Made by a program: the position numbers and the translations under genes. From Streptomyces sp. NBC_01497 (GTDB lineage Bacteria; Actinomycetota; Actinomycetes; Streptomycetales; Streptomycetaceae): a DNA stretch of 64,000 nucleotides. Under the pieces are notes generated by a model. That model searched no databases, had not been told where the DNA came from, and saw only the letters and a list, made by a program, of their open reading frames with translations. Below are positions 25,254-34,387 of the stretch, one piece after another (positions within the stretch are counted from its first letter, which is position 1; each line of letters begins with the position of its first letter). Where the stretch lies: NCBI RefSeq assembly GCF_036250695.1, contig NZ_CP109427.1:1426001-1490000 (forward strand). The letters run 5' to 3'.

Positions 25254-26317
25254 GATCGTGACTCCTCCGCGCGCCTGCGGACCCACGTGTTGAGCAGGGT
25301 GGCCAGCAGGAGCATGGCTCCGACGAAGAACTTGAACCAGTCGGGGTTCCACTCGGCGAAGACGATGCCCTTGTTGGTCATGCCGAAGATGAGGGCGCCG
25401 ACGGCCGAGCCGATGGCGGAGCCGTAGCCGCCGGTGATCAGGCAGCCGCCGATGACGGCCGCGATGATGTAGATCAGCTCGTTGCCGACCCCCTCGCCGG
25501 ACTGGACCGCGTCGAAGGAGAACAGCAGGTTCTGCCCGGCCACCCAGGCGCCGAAGCCGACGCCCATGTACAGCAGGATCTTGGTGCGCTTGACCGGTAC
25601 GCCGACGGCGCGCGCCATGTCGGCGTTGCCGCCGGCCGCGAAGATCCAGTTGCCGAAGCGGGTGCGCAGCAGGATCCAGGTGGCGACGGCGATCATCACC
25701 AGCCACCACAGGATGGTGACCTTGAGGTCCATGCCGCCGACGGTCCAGGTGGACGCGAAGACCTCGCGGGCCGAGTCGAAGCCCCACATGTCACCGATGG
25801 TCTTGCTGGAGACGGTGCCGTCGATGAGCTTGGTGAAGCCCAGGTTCAGGCCGGTGAGCATGAGGAACGTGCCCAGCGTGATGATGAAGCTGGGGAGTTT
25901 GGTCACGGTCAGCATGAAGCCGTTGAACGCGCCGAACGCGAGCGTGACGACCAGCGAGACCCCGACGCCGACCCAGGCGTTCGCGGTCATCTGGTAGCTG
26001 AACATCGACGAGACCAGCGCGGAGCTCGTCACCATCACCCCGGCGGACAGGTCGAACTCGCCGCCGATCATCAGCAGCGACACCGGTACGGCCATGATGC
26101 CGATGGTCGAGGCCGCGTACAGCACGGTGGCGAGGCTGGACGCGCGCAGGAACGAGTCCGCGATGAGGGCGAAGAAGAGGAAGACGGCGATCGCGCCGAC
26201 GACCGATCCGAGCTCGGGCCTGCCCATCAGCTTGCGCAGCGGGGAGGCCCGCAGCAGTCGCTCGTCACCGCCGGGAGCGTCGCCGGGTGGCCGCACGGAG
26301 GGCGCGGTCGCGGTCAT
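25250..26317 (-). CDS. Sugar ABC transporter permease (ribose/inositol type)
   Basis: A 355-residue membrane protein with about ten hydrophobic helices of the BPD_transp_2 class that forms the channel of monosaccharide importers. Family marks include [13 protein letters not shown] in the first third and the repeated Gly-rich helices [18 protein letters not shown] near the end. The start at 26317 overlaps the stop of the binding-protein gene (ATGA), and the 3' end overlaps the ATPase start, so the three subunits are tightly coupled. Only one permease gene is present, implying a homodimer. Confidence 0.9.
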   Translation of the reverse strand: MTATAPSVRPPGDAPGGDERLLRASPLRKLMGRPELGSVVGAIAVFLFFALIADSFLRASSLATVLYAASTIGIMAVPVSLLMIGGEFDLSAGVMVTSSALVSSMFSYQMTANAWVGVGVSLVVTLAFGAFNGFMLTVTKLPSFIITLGTFLMLTGLNLGFTKLIDGTVSSKTIGDMWGFDSAREVFASTWTVGGMDLKVTILWWLVMIAVATWILLRTRFGNWIFAAGGNADMARAVGVPVKRTKILLYMGVGFGAWVAGQNLLFSFDAVQSGEGVGNELIYIIAAVIGGCLITGGYGSAIGSAVGALIFGMTNKGIVFAEWNPDWFKFFVGAMLLLATLLNTWVRRRAEESRS

Positions 26318-27360
26318 CGCGTGCCCCGCTTGGCGTAGGCCTCCAGGGCGGACGCGTCCTTCTTGGTCACGATCTGCGGGCCGGTGAGGACGGGATTGCC
26401 GCCGCCGAGGACGTCGCGGTTGTACTTGTACAGCCACAGCAGGTCGACGGCCTCGTAGCCCTGGAGGTAGGGCTGCTGGTCGACGGCGAAGCCGAGGGCG
26501 CCGGAGCCCAGCTTGGCGGCGACCTGCTGGTTGAGGTCGAAGGTGTCGATCTCGGCCTTGCTCCCTGCGGTCTGCTTCGCCTGGAGGGCCGCGTCCGCGA
26601 ACGGCGCGCCCAGGGTGACGACCGAGTCGATCGAGGGGTCGGCCTGGAGCTTGGCCTCGATGGAGGACTGCACGTCGGGCGTGCTGGTGCCGTCGACGTA
26701 CAGGTTCTGCAGCTGTCCCGTGAAGGTCTTCTTGGCTCCGGCGCAGCGCTGTTCGAGGCCCACGTTGCCCTGCTCGTGGATCACGCAGAGGGCCTTCTTG
26801 CGGTGCTCCTTGTCGAGCTGCTCGCCGACGGCCTCGCCCGCGGTGGTCTCGTCCTGGCCGATGTGGGTGAGCGCGCCGAACGCCTTGGACTGCTCGGCAC
26901 CCGAGTTCACCGTGATGACCGGAATGCCCGCCTTGGTGGCCTGGGCGACGACGGCTTTCATCGCGTCGGGCTTGGCCAGCGTGACGATCAGGCCGTCGAC
27001 CTTCTTGTCTATGTAGGACTGGACCAGCTGCGCCTGGTCCTGGGCCTGGTCGCTGTGCGCGTAGAGGAACTTGACGTTGTCCTTCACCGCCGCCTGCTGG
27101 GCGCCGCTCTGGACGATGTCCCAGAACGTGTCGCCGTCGGCGGAGTGGGTGACCATGCCGATCGTCCACTTCGGCGTGTTCACGGCGGAGCGTCCGCCCG
27201 CCTTCGCCGCCGCCGCGCGCTCCTCGGCGCGCTTGCCGCCGGTGGCGCTGCACCCCGCGAGCGCCGAGGCCGCGAGGGTGACCGCGAGTACCGCGCCGGC
27301 GGCTCGCCGCACGGTACGCCTCCCCCAGCTGCGTCGTACCCCTGTTCGAATCCCTGTCAC
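26314..27360 (-). CDS. Sugar-binding lipoprotein of ABC transporter (periplasmic-binding-protein type 1)
   Basis: A 348-residue binding protein starting at GTG 27360 with an AAAGGG ribosome site. A basic N-terminus and hydrophobic helix end in a clear lipobox, LAGC (C37). The mature protein has the RbsB/inositol-binding-like fold: TIGMVTHSADGDTFWDIVQSG, then QSYIDKKVDGLIVTLAKPDAMK and the NSGAEQSKAF hinge. The ligand is probably a monosaccharide or polyol; the divergent Gfo/Idh/MocA dehydrogenase would fit an inositol-like substrate, but this is inference. First gene of the importer operon, downstream of a good promoter. Confidence 0.88.
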   Translation of the reverse strand: MTGIRTGVRRSWGRRTVRRAAGAVLAVTLAASALAGCSATGGKRAEERAAAAKAGGRSAVNTPKWTIGMVTHSADGDTFWDIVQSGAQQAAVKDNVKFLYAHSDQAQDQAQLVQSYIDKKVDGLIVTLAKPDAMKAVVAQATKAGIPVITVNSGAEQSKAFGALTHIGQDETTAGEAVGEQLDKEHRKKALCVIHEQGNVGLEQRCAGAKKTFTGQLQNLYVDGTSTPDVQSSIEAKLQADPSIDSVVTLGAPFADAALQAKQTAGSKAEIDTFDLNQQVAAKLGSGALGFAVDQQPYLQGYEAVDLLWLYKYNRDVLGGGNPVLTGPQIVTKKDASALEAYAKRGTR

Positions 27361-27389
27361 GACTGTATGCCCTTTCCCGTGGTCGCTGC

Positions 27390-27418
27390 TTTTTAGCCGG
27401 GGTACGCGGCCCCGTCAA
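27390..27418 (-). promoter_or_regulatory. Promoter of the sugar ABC operon
   Basis: On the minus strand a TTGACG -35 box (27413-27418) and a TAAAAA -10 box (27390-27395) are separated by exactly 17 bases, about 30 bases upstream of the GTG at 27360. The spacer contains a GGGG...CCCC inverted pair, and a TGTACA palindrome (27428-27433) lies just upstream; either could be a regulator site. This is an unusually consensus-like promoter for such GC-rich DNA. Confidence 0.6.
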
Positions 27419-27475
27419 TACTTTGCCTGTACATCCCGGGTTTCCGTGCGCCGGGGGCAGCCGCCCGCCGAACGG

Positions 27476-28231
27476 TCAAGGACGGACGAGGAGTTGGAAT
27501 TCGAACGAGTAGCGCGAGGCACGGTAGACGTGGGAGCCGAACTCGACGGCCCGGCCCGTGTCGTCGAAGGTGACCCGTTCCATGGTCAGCAGCGGCGCCC
27601 CGGCGGACTCGGCGAGCCGGGCGGCCTCCAGTACGGTCGCGGCGCGCGCGCCCACGGACTGCCGGGCGCTGTGCAGTGTGATCCCGCCGGCCCGCATCAC
27701 GCGGTAGAGCCCGGTCGCCTCAAGGCGCTCACTGTCGCAGTCGAAGAGCCCGGCGGGCAGGTGGTTGCGGAGGTACGCCATGGGCTCGTCGTGCGCGAAG
27801 CGCAGGCGCTCCAGCAGCAGCACCTCGGCGCCCTCGGCCACCCCGAGCGCCGCCGCGACCTCGGCGCTCGCGGGCTGGAGCGCGTGACGCAGCACCCGGG
27901 TGGCGGGGCGCTGGCCGGCCGCCTCCAGGTCGTCGTAGAGGCTGGACAGCTCCATCGGGCGTTTGACCTGGCTGTGCACGACCTGGGTGCCGACTCCCCG
28001 GCGGCGCACCAGCAGGCCCTTGTCCACGAGGGACTGGATGGCCTGGCGGACCGTGGGCCGGGAGAGTCCGAGGCGGCCGGCGAGGTCGATCTCGTTGCCG
28101 AGGAGGCTGCCGGGGGCGAGGTGCCCCTGCTCGATGGCCGCTTCCAACTGCTGGGCCAGCTGGTAGTAGAGGGGTACCGGACTGGTACGGTCCACTTCGA
28201 GTGGGAGTGGCACACCTCTCTGATCGGTCAC
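27476..28231 (-). CDS. GntR family regulator, HutC/UTRA subfamily
   Basis: A 251-residue transcription regulator. The N-terminal winged helix is canonical: PVPLYYQLAQQLEAAIEQG, then LSRPTVRQAIQSLVDKGLL and RRRGVGTQV. Residues from about 90 on form a UTRA ligand-binding domain, placing it in the HutC group that senses small metabolites such as sugar phosphates. The start is a GTG. It lies just upstream of the sugar ABC operon and is divergent from the dehydrogenase gene, with a TTGTC-type palindrome between them, so it probably controls one or both and responds to an intermediate of that pathway. Confidence 0.88.
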   Translation of the reverse strand: MTDQRGVPLPLEVDRTSPVPLYYQLAQQLEAAIEQGHLAPGSLLGNEIDLAGRLGLSRPTVRQAIQSLVDKGLLVRRRGVGTQVVHSQVKRPMELSSLYDDLEAAGQRPATRVLRHALQPASAEVAAALGVAEGAEVLLLERLRFAHDEPMAYLRNHLPAGLFDCDSERLEATGLYRVMRAGGITLHSARQSVGARAATVLEAARLAESAGAPLLTMERVTFDDTGRAVEFGSHVYRASRYSFEFQLLVRP

Positions 28232-28280
28232 GCGGCAGAGCGTAGACCTCGCGTCCCGAGCCGGGAAGCGCCAGGTCCGA

Positions 28281-28292
28281 TTGTCAGGACAA
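28281..28292. promoter_or_regulatory. Palindromic operator candidate between GntR regulator and dehydrogenase
   Basis: TTGTCAGGACAA has TTGTC/GACAA arms around a two-base centre. It lies midway in the 101-bp divergent region and five bases before a TTGACA hexamer (28297-28302). GntR/HutC proteins bind such short palindromes near their own promoters. No second copy was found at the sugar ABC promoter. Confidence 0.45.
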
Positions 28293-28332
28293 ATGCTTGA
28301 CAGGGTGCGCCAGGGAAGCCACCTTAAGGGCC

Positions 28333-29337
28333 ATGCGTATCGGACTTATCGGCACAGGCCGCATCGGAAGTTTCCACGCGGAAGTGCTCAGCCGCCACCG
28401 TGAGGTCGGCGCCCTGGTGGTGGCGGACACCGACGCGGCGCGCGCCGCGGCCGTCGCCGACCGTACGGGGGCAACCGCCGCCCCCTCGGTGGACGAGATC
28501 TTCAGCTGGGGTGTGGACGCGGTGGTCATCGCGTCGGCGACCTCGTCGCACGCCGAACTGATCGCGCGGGCCGCGCGCGCCGGACTCCCCGCGTTCTGCG
28601 AGAAGCCGATCGCGCTCGACCTCGCGGGCACGCTCGGCGCGATCCGGGAGGTCGAGGCCGCCGGGACCGTCCTGCAGCTCGGCTTCATGCGCCGCTTCGA
28701 CGCGGGCTACGCGGCGGCCCGCGACCTGGTGCTCTCGGGAGCGCTCGGCCGGCTGCACACCGTGCGGGCGATCACCTCGGACCCGGCGCCGCCCCCGGCC
28801 GCGTACCTGCCGCTGTCGGGCGGCCTGTACCGGGACTGCCTCGTGCACGACTTCGACATCCTGCGCTGGGTGACAGGCCGCGAGGTGAGCGAGGTGTACG
28901 CGACGGGTTCCGACGAGGGCCCCGCGATGTTCCGCGAGGCCGGCGACGTGTCGACCGCCGCGGCCGTACTGACGCTGGACGACGGCACGCTCGCCACGGC
29001 GACCGCGACCCGGTGCAACGGCGCCGGCTACGACGTGCGCATGGAACTCGCAGGAACCGACGACCAGTTCGCCGTCGGCCTGGACGACAGGACGCCGATC
29101 ACGTCGACCGAGCCGAAGGGCCCGCCGCCCTGCGAGAACCCCTGGCCGGGATTCCTTGAGCGGTTCGCCCCGGCGTACGAGGCGGAGATCGACGCGTTCC
29201 TCGACGTCGTACGCGGCGAGCGCGCGAACCCCTGCGACGCCCGCGAGGCCCTGCACGCGCTGCGTATCGCGGAAGCCTGCGAGCGCTCGCGGGCGGAACA
29301 CCGCCCGGTGCGGCTGGAGGAGATCCCGCAGGCCTAG
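28333..29337 (+). CDS. Gfo/Idh/MocA family oxidoreductase (inositol 2-dehydrogenase-like)
   Basis: A 334-residue NAD(P)-dependent sugar or polyol dehydrogenase. The ATG at 28333 follows AAGGG; an earlier in-frame start would overlap the likely operator. The Rossmann motif is GTGRIG (residues 7-12), the family EKP motif appears as FCEKPIALD, and the catalytic D-x-x-x-H pair is in LVHDFDILRW. The spacing and the GFMRRFDAGY stretch resemble myo-inositol 2-dehydrogenase and its homologues. It is divergent from the GntR regulator and its ABC operon, so it probably oxidises the imported polyol. Other Gfo/Idh/MocA activities cannot be excluded. Confidence 0.82.
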   Translation: MRIGLIGTGRIGSFHAEVLSRHREVGALVVADTDAARAAAVADRTGATAAPSVDEIFSWGVDAVVIASATSSHAELIARAARAGLPAFCEKPIALDLAGTLGAIREVEAAGTVLQLGFMRRFDAGYAAARDLVLSGALGRLHTVRAITSDPAPPPAAYLPLSGGLYRDCLVHDFDILRWVTGREVSEVYATGSDEGPAMFREAGDVSTAAAVLTLDDGTLATATATRCNGAGYDVRMELAGTDDQFAVGLDDRTPITSTEPKGPPPCENPWPGFLERFAPAYEAEIDAFLDVVRGERANPCDAREALHALRIAEACERSRAEHRPVRLEEIPQA

Positions 29338-29357
29338 CCGCGGGCCGCGAGGACACC

Positions 29358-29390
29358 GGCGGGCGGACGGCCCCGGGCCGTCCGCCCGCC
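29358..29390. terminator. Strong hairpin terminator between the dehydrogenase and P450 genes
   Basis: Perfect 13-bp arms, GGCGGGCGGACGG (29358-29370) and CCGTCCGCCCGCC (29378-29390), with a 7-base loop, start 21 bases after the dehydrogenase stop and lie between converging genes. Confidence 0.7.
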
Positions 29391-29506
29391 GCCCGCACCC
29401 GTCGGCCGCCGGCACCGCACCCGCCCGCAAGCGCGCCTCGTCGTCGCCGGCGGGCCCGCGTCCGCGCCGGCTCCGCCCGTCCGTTCCCGCCCCCTCCGCT
29501 CCCGCG

Positions 29507-30685
29507 CTACCAGCGCAACGGCAGGTGCCGGGTGCCGCGGATCAGCATGCCCGGCAGCCAGTCGTACGCGGCGGAGGGCGTGTCCAGCGCGAGGTCCGGC
29601 GCGCGCTCCAGCAGCGTGCCGATCGCGATCTTCGCCTCCAGCCGGGCCAGCGGCGCGCCCAGGCAGAAGTGGATGCCGTGGCCGAAGGCCAGATGGGCCG
29701 CGCCGCCCTCGGCCGACCTGCGGATGTCGAAGGTGTCCGGTGCGGCGAACCGCTCCGGGTCGCGGTCCGCGGAGGCCAGCCCGATGAGCACCGGCTCCCC
29801 CGCGGGGATCTCCGCGCCGTCGTACGCGATGGGCTCGCGGGTGAAACGGAAGGTCGCGTTCTCGACCGGCCCGTCGTAGCGCAGCATCTCCTCGATCGCG
29901 CCGTCGAGCAGCCCAGGATCGGCGCGCAGCGCGGCGAGCTGGTCCGGGTTCTCCAGCAGGGCGCGGACCCCGTTGGAGATCAGGTTGACGGTGGTCTCGT
30001 GGCCCGCGACGAGCAGGATGAAGGCCATGGCCCGCACCTCCTCGGCCGAGAGCCGGTCGTCACCCTCCGCCTCCGTGCGCAGCAGGCCGGACAGCAGGTC
30101 GTCGCCGGGTTCGGCCCCCCGCCGCTTCGCGATCAGCGCGTCCAGGTAGTCCCGCATGGCGAAGACCGAGGTCCTGCTCCGCTCCGGGTCCGTGGGCGCG
30201 ACGACGTCGTTCGACCAGGCCCGGAACGAGTCGCGGTCGCTGTCCGGCACGCCCAGCAACTCGCAGATCACGGTGATGGGCAAGGGGAAGGAGAGCGCGT
30301 CGACCAGGTCGCCCCGGCCTGCGGGCAGCATCGCGTCGAGCAGGCCGTCGGTGATCTCCTGCACGCGCGGACGCAGGGCCGCCACGCGCCGCGGGGTGAA
30401 CTCGCGCGAGACGAGGCGGCGCAGCCGGGTGTGGTGGGGCGGGTCCGCGATCAGCAGGTGGCGGCCCATGATCCGGTCCTCGTCGTCCTGCGCCGGTGAG
30501 CTCTTGGACAGCCGGGCGTCGCCGAAGGCCGCACGGCACTCCTCGTGCCCGACCACCAGCCAGAACCGCCAGCCGTCGGCTCCGCGCATCTCGTGCACGG
30601 GGCCCATTTCCCGCATCTTCGCGTAGTGCGGATACGGGTTCGACGTGAAGTCGGCTCCCAGGTCGGCGAGTTCGAACGTAGCCAT
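29507..30685 (-). CDS. Cytochrome P450
   Basis: A 392-residue soluble bacterial P450. The heme ligand is C341 in FGHGIHFCLGAPLARLE; the I-helix oxygen-activation motif is AGHETT; the K-helix ExxR is in EEMLRYDG. The size and motifs resemble CYP107-type actinobacterial enzymes acting on macrolides, steroids or fatty acids. An ATG at 30685 is immediately preceded by an in-frame GTG; neither has a strong ribosome site. No ferredoxin or reductase gene is adjacent, so electrons must come from elsewhere. The substrate is unknown; the neighbouring amino-sugar operon is transcribed the other way and is probably unrelated. Confidence 0.9.
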   Translation of the reverse strand: MATFELADLGADFTSNPYPHYAKMREMGPVHEMRGADGWRFWLVVGHEECRAAFGDARLSKSSPAQDDEDRIMGRHLLIADPPHHTRLRRLVSREFTPRRVAALRPRVQEITDGLLDAMLPAGRGDLVDALSFPLPITVICELLGVPDSDRDSFRAWSNDVVAPTDPERSRTSVFAMRDYLDALIAKRRGAEPGDDLLSGLLRTEAEGDDRLSAEEVRAMAFILLVAGHETTVNLISNGVRALLENPDQLAALRADPGLLDGAIEEMLRYDGPVENATFRFTREPIAYDGAEIPAGEPVLIGLASADRDPERFAAPDTFDIRRSAEGGAAHLAFGHGIHFCLGAPLARLEAKIAIGTLLERAPDLALDTPSAAYDWLPGMLIRGTRHLPLRW

Positions 30686-30844
30686 CACCCCAGCCTACGT
30701 CGGCCCCGGCCGGAGCGGGGCGCATCAAGGCGCGCGCACGGCGGGACCGAGAGGTTTACGCGAACGTGACGCACATGTCTGGATCTCGCCCGTCCGCCGT
30801 GGTTAAGGTAGCCACCACGAATTAATCTCAGCGTGAGAGGAATT

Positions 30845-32104
30845 GTGGCAACTACCTCGCTCCCCCGCACGTCCAACCGCAGCGCCGTGCTCGCGGCTCT
30901 GCTGTCCGGCGTCGAGATGGACCGTCAGCAGCTCATCGCGGACACCGGCCTGAGCCGTGCCACGGTGTTTCGGATCGTGGACGACCTGATGGGCGAATCC
31001 CTCGTCCGGGAGGGCCGCCGGATGCTGCGCGAAGGCCCCGGCAGGCAGTCGACGTCCGTGGGCTTCAACGACCGCTCCGCCCTCGTCTGCGGAATCGACC
31101 TCGGCGGCACCAACTGCCGCGTGGTGGTGGCCGACGCTCTGGGCCGCGCCGTCATCAGGAGCCGGGACGCCACTCCGCGGGACGCGGACGCCGACGAACT
31201 CGCCGCGTGGGTGGCGGGCCGGGTCACCGACCTCGTCGCCCGCTACGGCGGCGGCGTCCCGCTGCACACCGTGACGATCGGCCTGCCCGGTGTGGTCACC
31301 GGCGACGGCCGGTCCGTCGTCGCCTCGCACAATCTCGGCCAGATCACCGGTACCCGGTTCATCGAGGCGGTCTCCGCACTGCTCGACGTGCCCACCGCCG
31401 TCGGCAACGACTCCAACCTCGCCCTGCTGGGCGAACTCCAGTACGGGTCGCTGCCGGACCGGGAGACCGCCGTCCTGCTCGCGATGGGCACCGGTCTCGG
31501 CTCCGCCGTCAGTCTCGAAGGGCAGGTCCTGGTCGGCAGGACCGGCCTCCTCGGGGAGTTCGGCCGCCTCCCGCTGCCCGGCCGCGAGCAGCGGCTGCGC
31601 GATCTGCTCTCCGGCGCCGACCTGGTGGCGTACGCACGCGGCAGGGGCGTGGACGTACCGACGGCGCAGACCCTGTTCGCCGACCCGGAGACGTACGCGG
31701 ACCTGCTGGCCGAGGTGCACGGCGCCCTGACCCACCTCGTCACGGTCGTGGCCCTCGCCTACGAGCCGAGCACCGTGGTGCTCACCGGCGGCTTCTCCGA
31801 GTCGTTCGGCGCGGGCCTGCTGGCCGGGATCAGCGACCGGGTCGCCGACACGGTCGGCGTCCGCAGCGTGGTGCGCAGGTCCGACCTCGGCGACTCCGCG
31901 GGGCTGCTCGGCTCCATGGCCGCCTCGCTCGGCCGGCTCTACGAGGCGCTCGGCGTCAGCACGGAGCACTCCGCGTCGATCGCCGTCGACCGCGACCTGG
32001 TCGTACGCCGCCTCGCCGCGTGCCCGACCACCCCCGGCGCCCCGGGCGCCGGCCACGACACCACTCCCGGCACCCCGCACGACGACCCGATGGCAGAAGG
32101 GTGA
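30845..32104 (+). CDS. ROK family transcriptional regulator without the zinc motif
   Basis: A 419-residue regulator of the NagC/Mlc type. The GTG at 30845 is set by GAGAGG directly upstream. Residues about 5-65 form a winged helix-turn-helix (DRQQLIADTGLSRATVFRIV). The sugar-binding half starts with DLGGTNCR at D85 and has a VGNDSNLALLGEL motif. The CxCGxxGCxE zinc signature is absent: GEFGRLPLPGREQRLRDLLS stands in its place, so sugar sensing may differ from standard ROK proteins. It is the first gene before an amino-sugar importer and two hydrolases and should control them in response to a GlcNAc- or chitooligosaccharide-type inducer. Confidence 0.85.
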   Translation: MATTSLPRTSNRSAVLAALLSGVEMDRQQLIADTGLSRATVFRIVDDLMGESLVREGRRMLREGPGRQSTSVGFNDRSALVCGIDLGGTNCRVVVADALGRAVIRSRDATPRDADADELAAWVAGRVTDLVARYGGGVPLHTVTIGLPGVVTGDGRSVVASHNLGQITGTRFIEAVSALLDVPTAVGNDSNLALLGELQYGSLPDRETAVLLAMGTGLGSAVSLEGQVLVGRTGLLGEFGRLPLPGREQRLRDLLSGADLVAYARGRGVDVPTAQTLFADPETYADLLAEVHGALTHLVTVVALAYEPSTVVLTGGFSESFGAGLLAGISDRVADTVGVRSVVRRSDLGDSAGLLGSMAASLGRLYEALGVSTEHSASIAVDRDLVVRRLAACPTTPGAPGAGHDTTPGTPHDDPMAEG

Positions 32105-32109
32105 GAACA

Positions 32110-33402
32110 ATGAACCGATCACGGATACGGTGCGCGCTCGCGGCGCTCCCGGTCCTCGCGCTCGCACTGACGGCGTGCGGCGGGGGCGGCGGCGCGACGA
32201 AGTCCGCCTCCGACCACAAGCTGACGATCTGGATGATGACCGGCGGCCCCGGTGACAGCCCCCTGATCAAAGACGTGGACGCCCAGTTCGAGAAGGCCCA
32301 CCCGGGTATGAAGGCGGACGTCCAGATCCAGCAGTGGGACGGCGTCGCCACCAAGATCACCACGGCCCTGGCCAGCGGGAACCCGCCGGACATCGTGGAG
32401 ATGGGCAACACCCAGACCCCGCTGCAGACCTACTCCGGCGGGCTGGCGGACCTCACGAAGGACACGGCGTCCTTCACCGGCTCCGGCAGCTGGCTGAGCG
32501 GGCTGTCGGGCCCCTCCCGGTTCGACGGCAAGCTGTACGCGGTACCGCTCTACGGCGGCACCAAGGTCGTCATGTACAACAAGAAGATGTTCGCGGACGC
32601 GGGCATCAAGGCTCCCCCGAGGTCCGTCGGCGACCTGGAGAAGGCGTGCGGCACGCTCGCCCGTACCAACAAGGGCACGGCCGACTTCTCAGGCTTCTAC
32701 CTGCCGGGCCAGTACTGGTTCAACGGCATGCCCTTCCTGTTCGCCAAGGGCGGCAAGGTGGCCGCCGAGAAGAACGGCACGTGGCAGGCGCAGATGAGCT
32801 CGCCGGCCGACCGGGCCGGCCTCGCGGCCTGGAAGACGTTCCAGAACACCTGCTCCACCCCCTCCTCCGTCGGCGTCAACACCGACAGCCCCGACCAGGA
32901 CCAGCTGTTCGCCGACGGCAAGGCGGCGATGGCCTACGTCAAGGCGTGGGAGCCCGCGGCCGTCGTCGAGAAGAACCCGAAGATGAAGGACGACATCGGC
33001 TTCTTCGCGATGCCCGGTTACAGCGCGGGCAGCACCATGCCCGTCATCGTCTCCGGTTCGACGATCGGCATCGCCGCGGCGAGTCCCGACCGCAAGGCGG
33101 CGGAGGACTGGCTGCGCATCATCACCGGCAGGACGTTCCAGCAGAAGATGGCGCTGAAACTCAACCTGCTGCCGATCTCGGCGGACTTCACTCCGGCCGG
33201 GGTGCCCGAGCAGCTGACGGTCGCGGCCGCGGCGAGCAAGCTCAGCCAGGCTCTGCCGAACAGCCCGGGCGAGGCGACGCTGGAGACGGAGCGCTACAAC
33301 GAGCAGTTCTTCTCGAAGATCGCGGGCGGTGCGGACATCGCCTCGTCCTCGGCCGCGTACGACAAACACGCGACGGACGCCTTCAACTCCCTGAGCAACT
33401 GA
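32110..33402 (+). CDS. Sugar ABC transporter substrate-binding lipoprotein (family 1)
   Basis: A 430-residue carbohydrate-binding protein five bases after the ROK stop, with a GAAGGG ribosome site. The signal peptide ends in LTAC (C23), a good lipobox followed by a Gly-rich linker. The mature protein shows family-1 features: TIWMMTGGPGD, then ALASGNPPDIVEMGNTQT and the RFDGKLYAVPLYGGTKVVMY segment. Genes downstream (GH3 hexosaminidase, NagA) suggest that it binds an N-acetylglucosamine-containing oligosaccharide such as chitobiose, but close relatives also bind other disaccharides. Confidence 0.88.
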   Translation: MNRSRIRCALAALPVLALALTACGGGGGATKSASDHKLTIWMMTGGPGDSPLIKDVDAQFEKAHPGMKADVQIQQWDGVATKITTALASGNPPDIVEMGNTQTPLQTYSGGLADLTKDTASFTGSGSWLSGLSGPSRFDGKLYAVPLYGGTKVVMYNKKMFADAGIKAPPRSVGDLEKACGTLARTNKGTADFSGFYLPGQYWFNGMPFLFAKGGKVAAEKNGTWQAQMSSPADRAGLAAWKTFQNTCSTPSSVGVNTDSPDQDQLFADGKAAMAYVKAWEPAAVVEKNPKMKDDIGFFAMPGYSAGSTMPVIVSGSTIGIAAASPDRKAAEDWLRIITGRTFQQKMALKLNLLPISADFTPAGVPEQLTVAAAASKLSQALPNSPGEATLETERYNEQFFSKIAGGADIASSSAAYDKHATDAFNSLSN

Positions 33403-33418
33403 GACTTCGGGACGCCTC

Positions 33419-34387
33419 ATGGCAATCACTGAGAAGCAGAGCCCGGTGCGCGCGCCCGACCGGGCCCGCACGGGCCCGCCGGGCGGGCGGCGCCCCGCGC
33501 GCTCCCGCCTGCTCCCCTGGGCGATGGTGGCTCCCGCGCTGGCCGCGCTGCTGCTGGTCCAGGGCTATCCGCTGGTGCGTCTGCTGGTCCTGTCCACCCA
33601 GGACTTCGGCCCCCGGTCGCTGTTCACCGGGGAGTCGGACTTCGTCGGCCTGGGCAACTTCACCCGGCTCTTCGCGGACTCCGACTTCCTCGCGGTACTG
33701 GCGCGCACGGTGGTGTTCACCCTGGTGTGCGTCACGCTGCTGATGGTGCTGGGCTTCCTCCTGTCGCACCTGCTGATGGGGGTCTCCGCGTGGGCCCGCG
33801 TGGTCACCTCCGTCTGCCTGGTGCTGGTGTGGGCCATGCCCATGGTGGCCGCGACCCTGGTGTGGCAGTGGATGTTCCAGCCGCAGTACGGCGTGGCCAA
33901 CTGGCTGCTCACACGGGTCAAGGTGTTCGGCGACCTGTCGGCGTACGACTGGTTCTCCCATCCGGTGCCCGCCCTCGGCCTGATCATCGTGCTCACCGTC
34001 TGGAAGGGACTGCCGTTCGTGGCGCTCACCCTGTTCGCCGCGCGCGGACAGATCTCCGAGTCGCTCTACGAGGCGGCCCGCCTCGACGGCGCCGGCACCC
34101 TCCAGATGTTCCGGCACGTCACCATCCCGATCATGCGGCCCGTCCTCGCGATCCTCACCATCCTCGAAGTGATCTGGTCGGTGAACTCGTTCACCCCGAT
34201 CTGGGTGCTCACCCAGGGCGGCCCCGACGGCGCGACCACCACGCTCGGCGTCTACGCGTACATCACCGCGTTCAGCCGCAACCAGTACGGCGCCGGCGCG
34301 TCCGTGGCGGTCGTGACCGTCGTCGTCCTCGCGCTGTTCTCCATCGCCTACGTCCGCAGGCTGTCCCGGCAGGGGGAGGTCGTATGA
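33419..34387 (+). CDS. Sugar ABC transporter permease (MalF-like)
   Basis: A 322-residue membrane protein with a basic Pro/Arg-rich cytoplasmic leader and six helices of the MalF/UgpA class. The ATPase-docking EAA motif is YEAARLDGAGTLQMFRHVTI. It starts 16 bases after the binding-protein stop and its own stop overlaps the next permease start. It pairs with that permease in a heterodimeric channel. No ATPase gene is in the operon, which is typical of Streptomyces oligosaccharide importers that share the MsiK ATPase encoded elsewhere. Confidence 0.9.
   Translation: MAITEKQSPVRAPDRARTGPPGGRRPARSRLLPWAMVAPALAALLLVQGYPLVRLLVLSTQDFGPRSLFTGESDFVGLGNFTRLFADSDFLAVLARTVVFTLVCVTLLMVLGFLLSHLLMGVSAWARVVTSVCLVLVWAMPMVAATLVWQWMFQPQYGVANWLLTRVKVFGDLSAYDWFSHPVPALGLIIVLTVWKGLPFVALTLFAARGQISESLYEAARLDGAGTLQMFRHVTIPIMRPVLAILTILEVIWSVNSFTPIWVLTQGGPDGATTTLGVYAYITAFSRNQYGAGASVAVVTVVVLALFSIAYVRRLSRQGEVV

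Noticed and set aside
27341..27360. GTTCGAATCC resembling a tRNA T-loop
   Set aside because: It lies in the first codons of the sugar-binding lipoprotein gene and lacks complementary stems.
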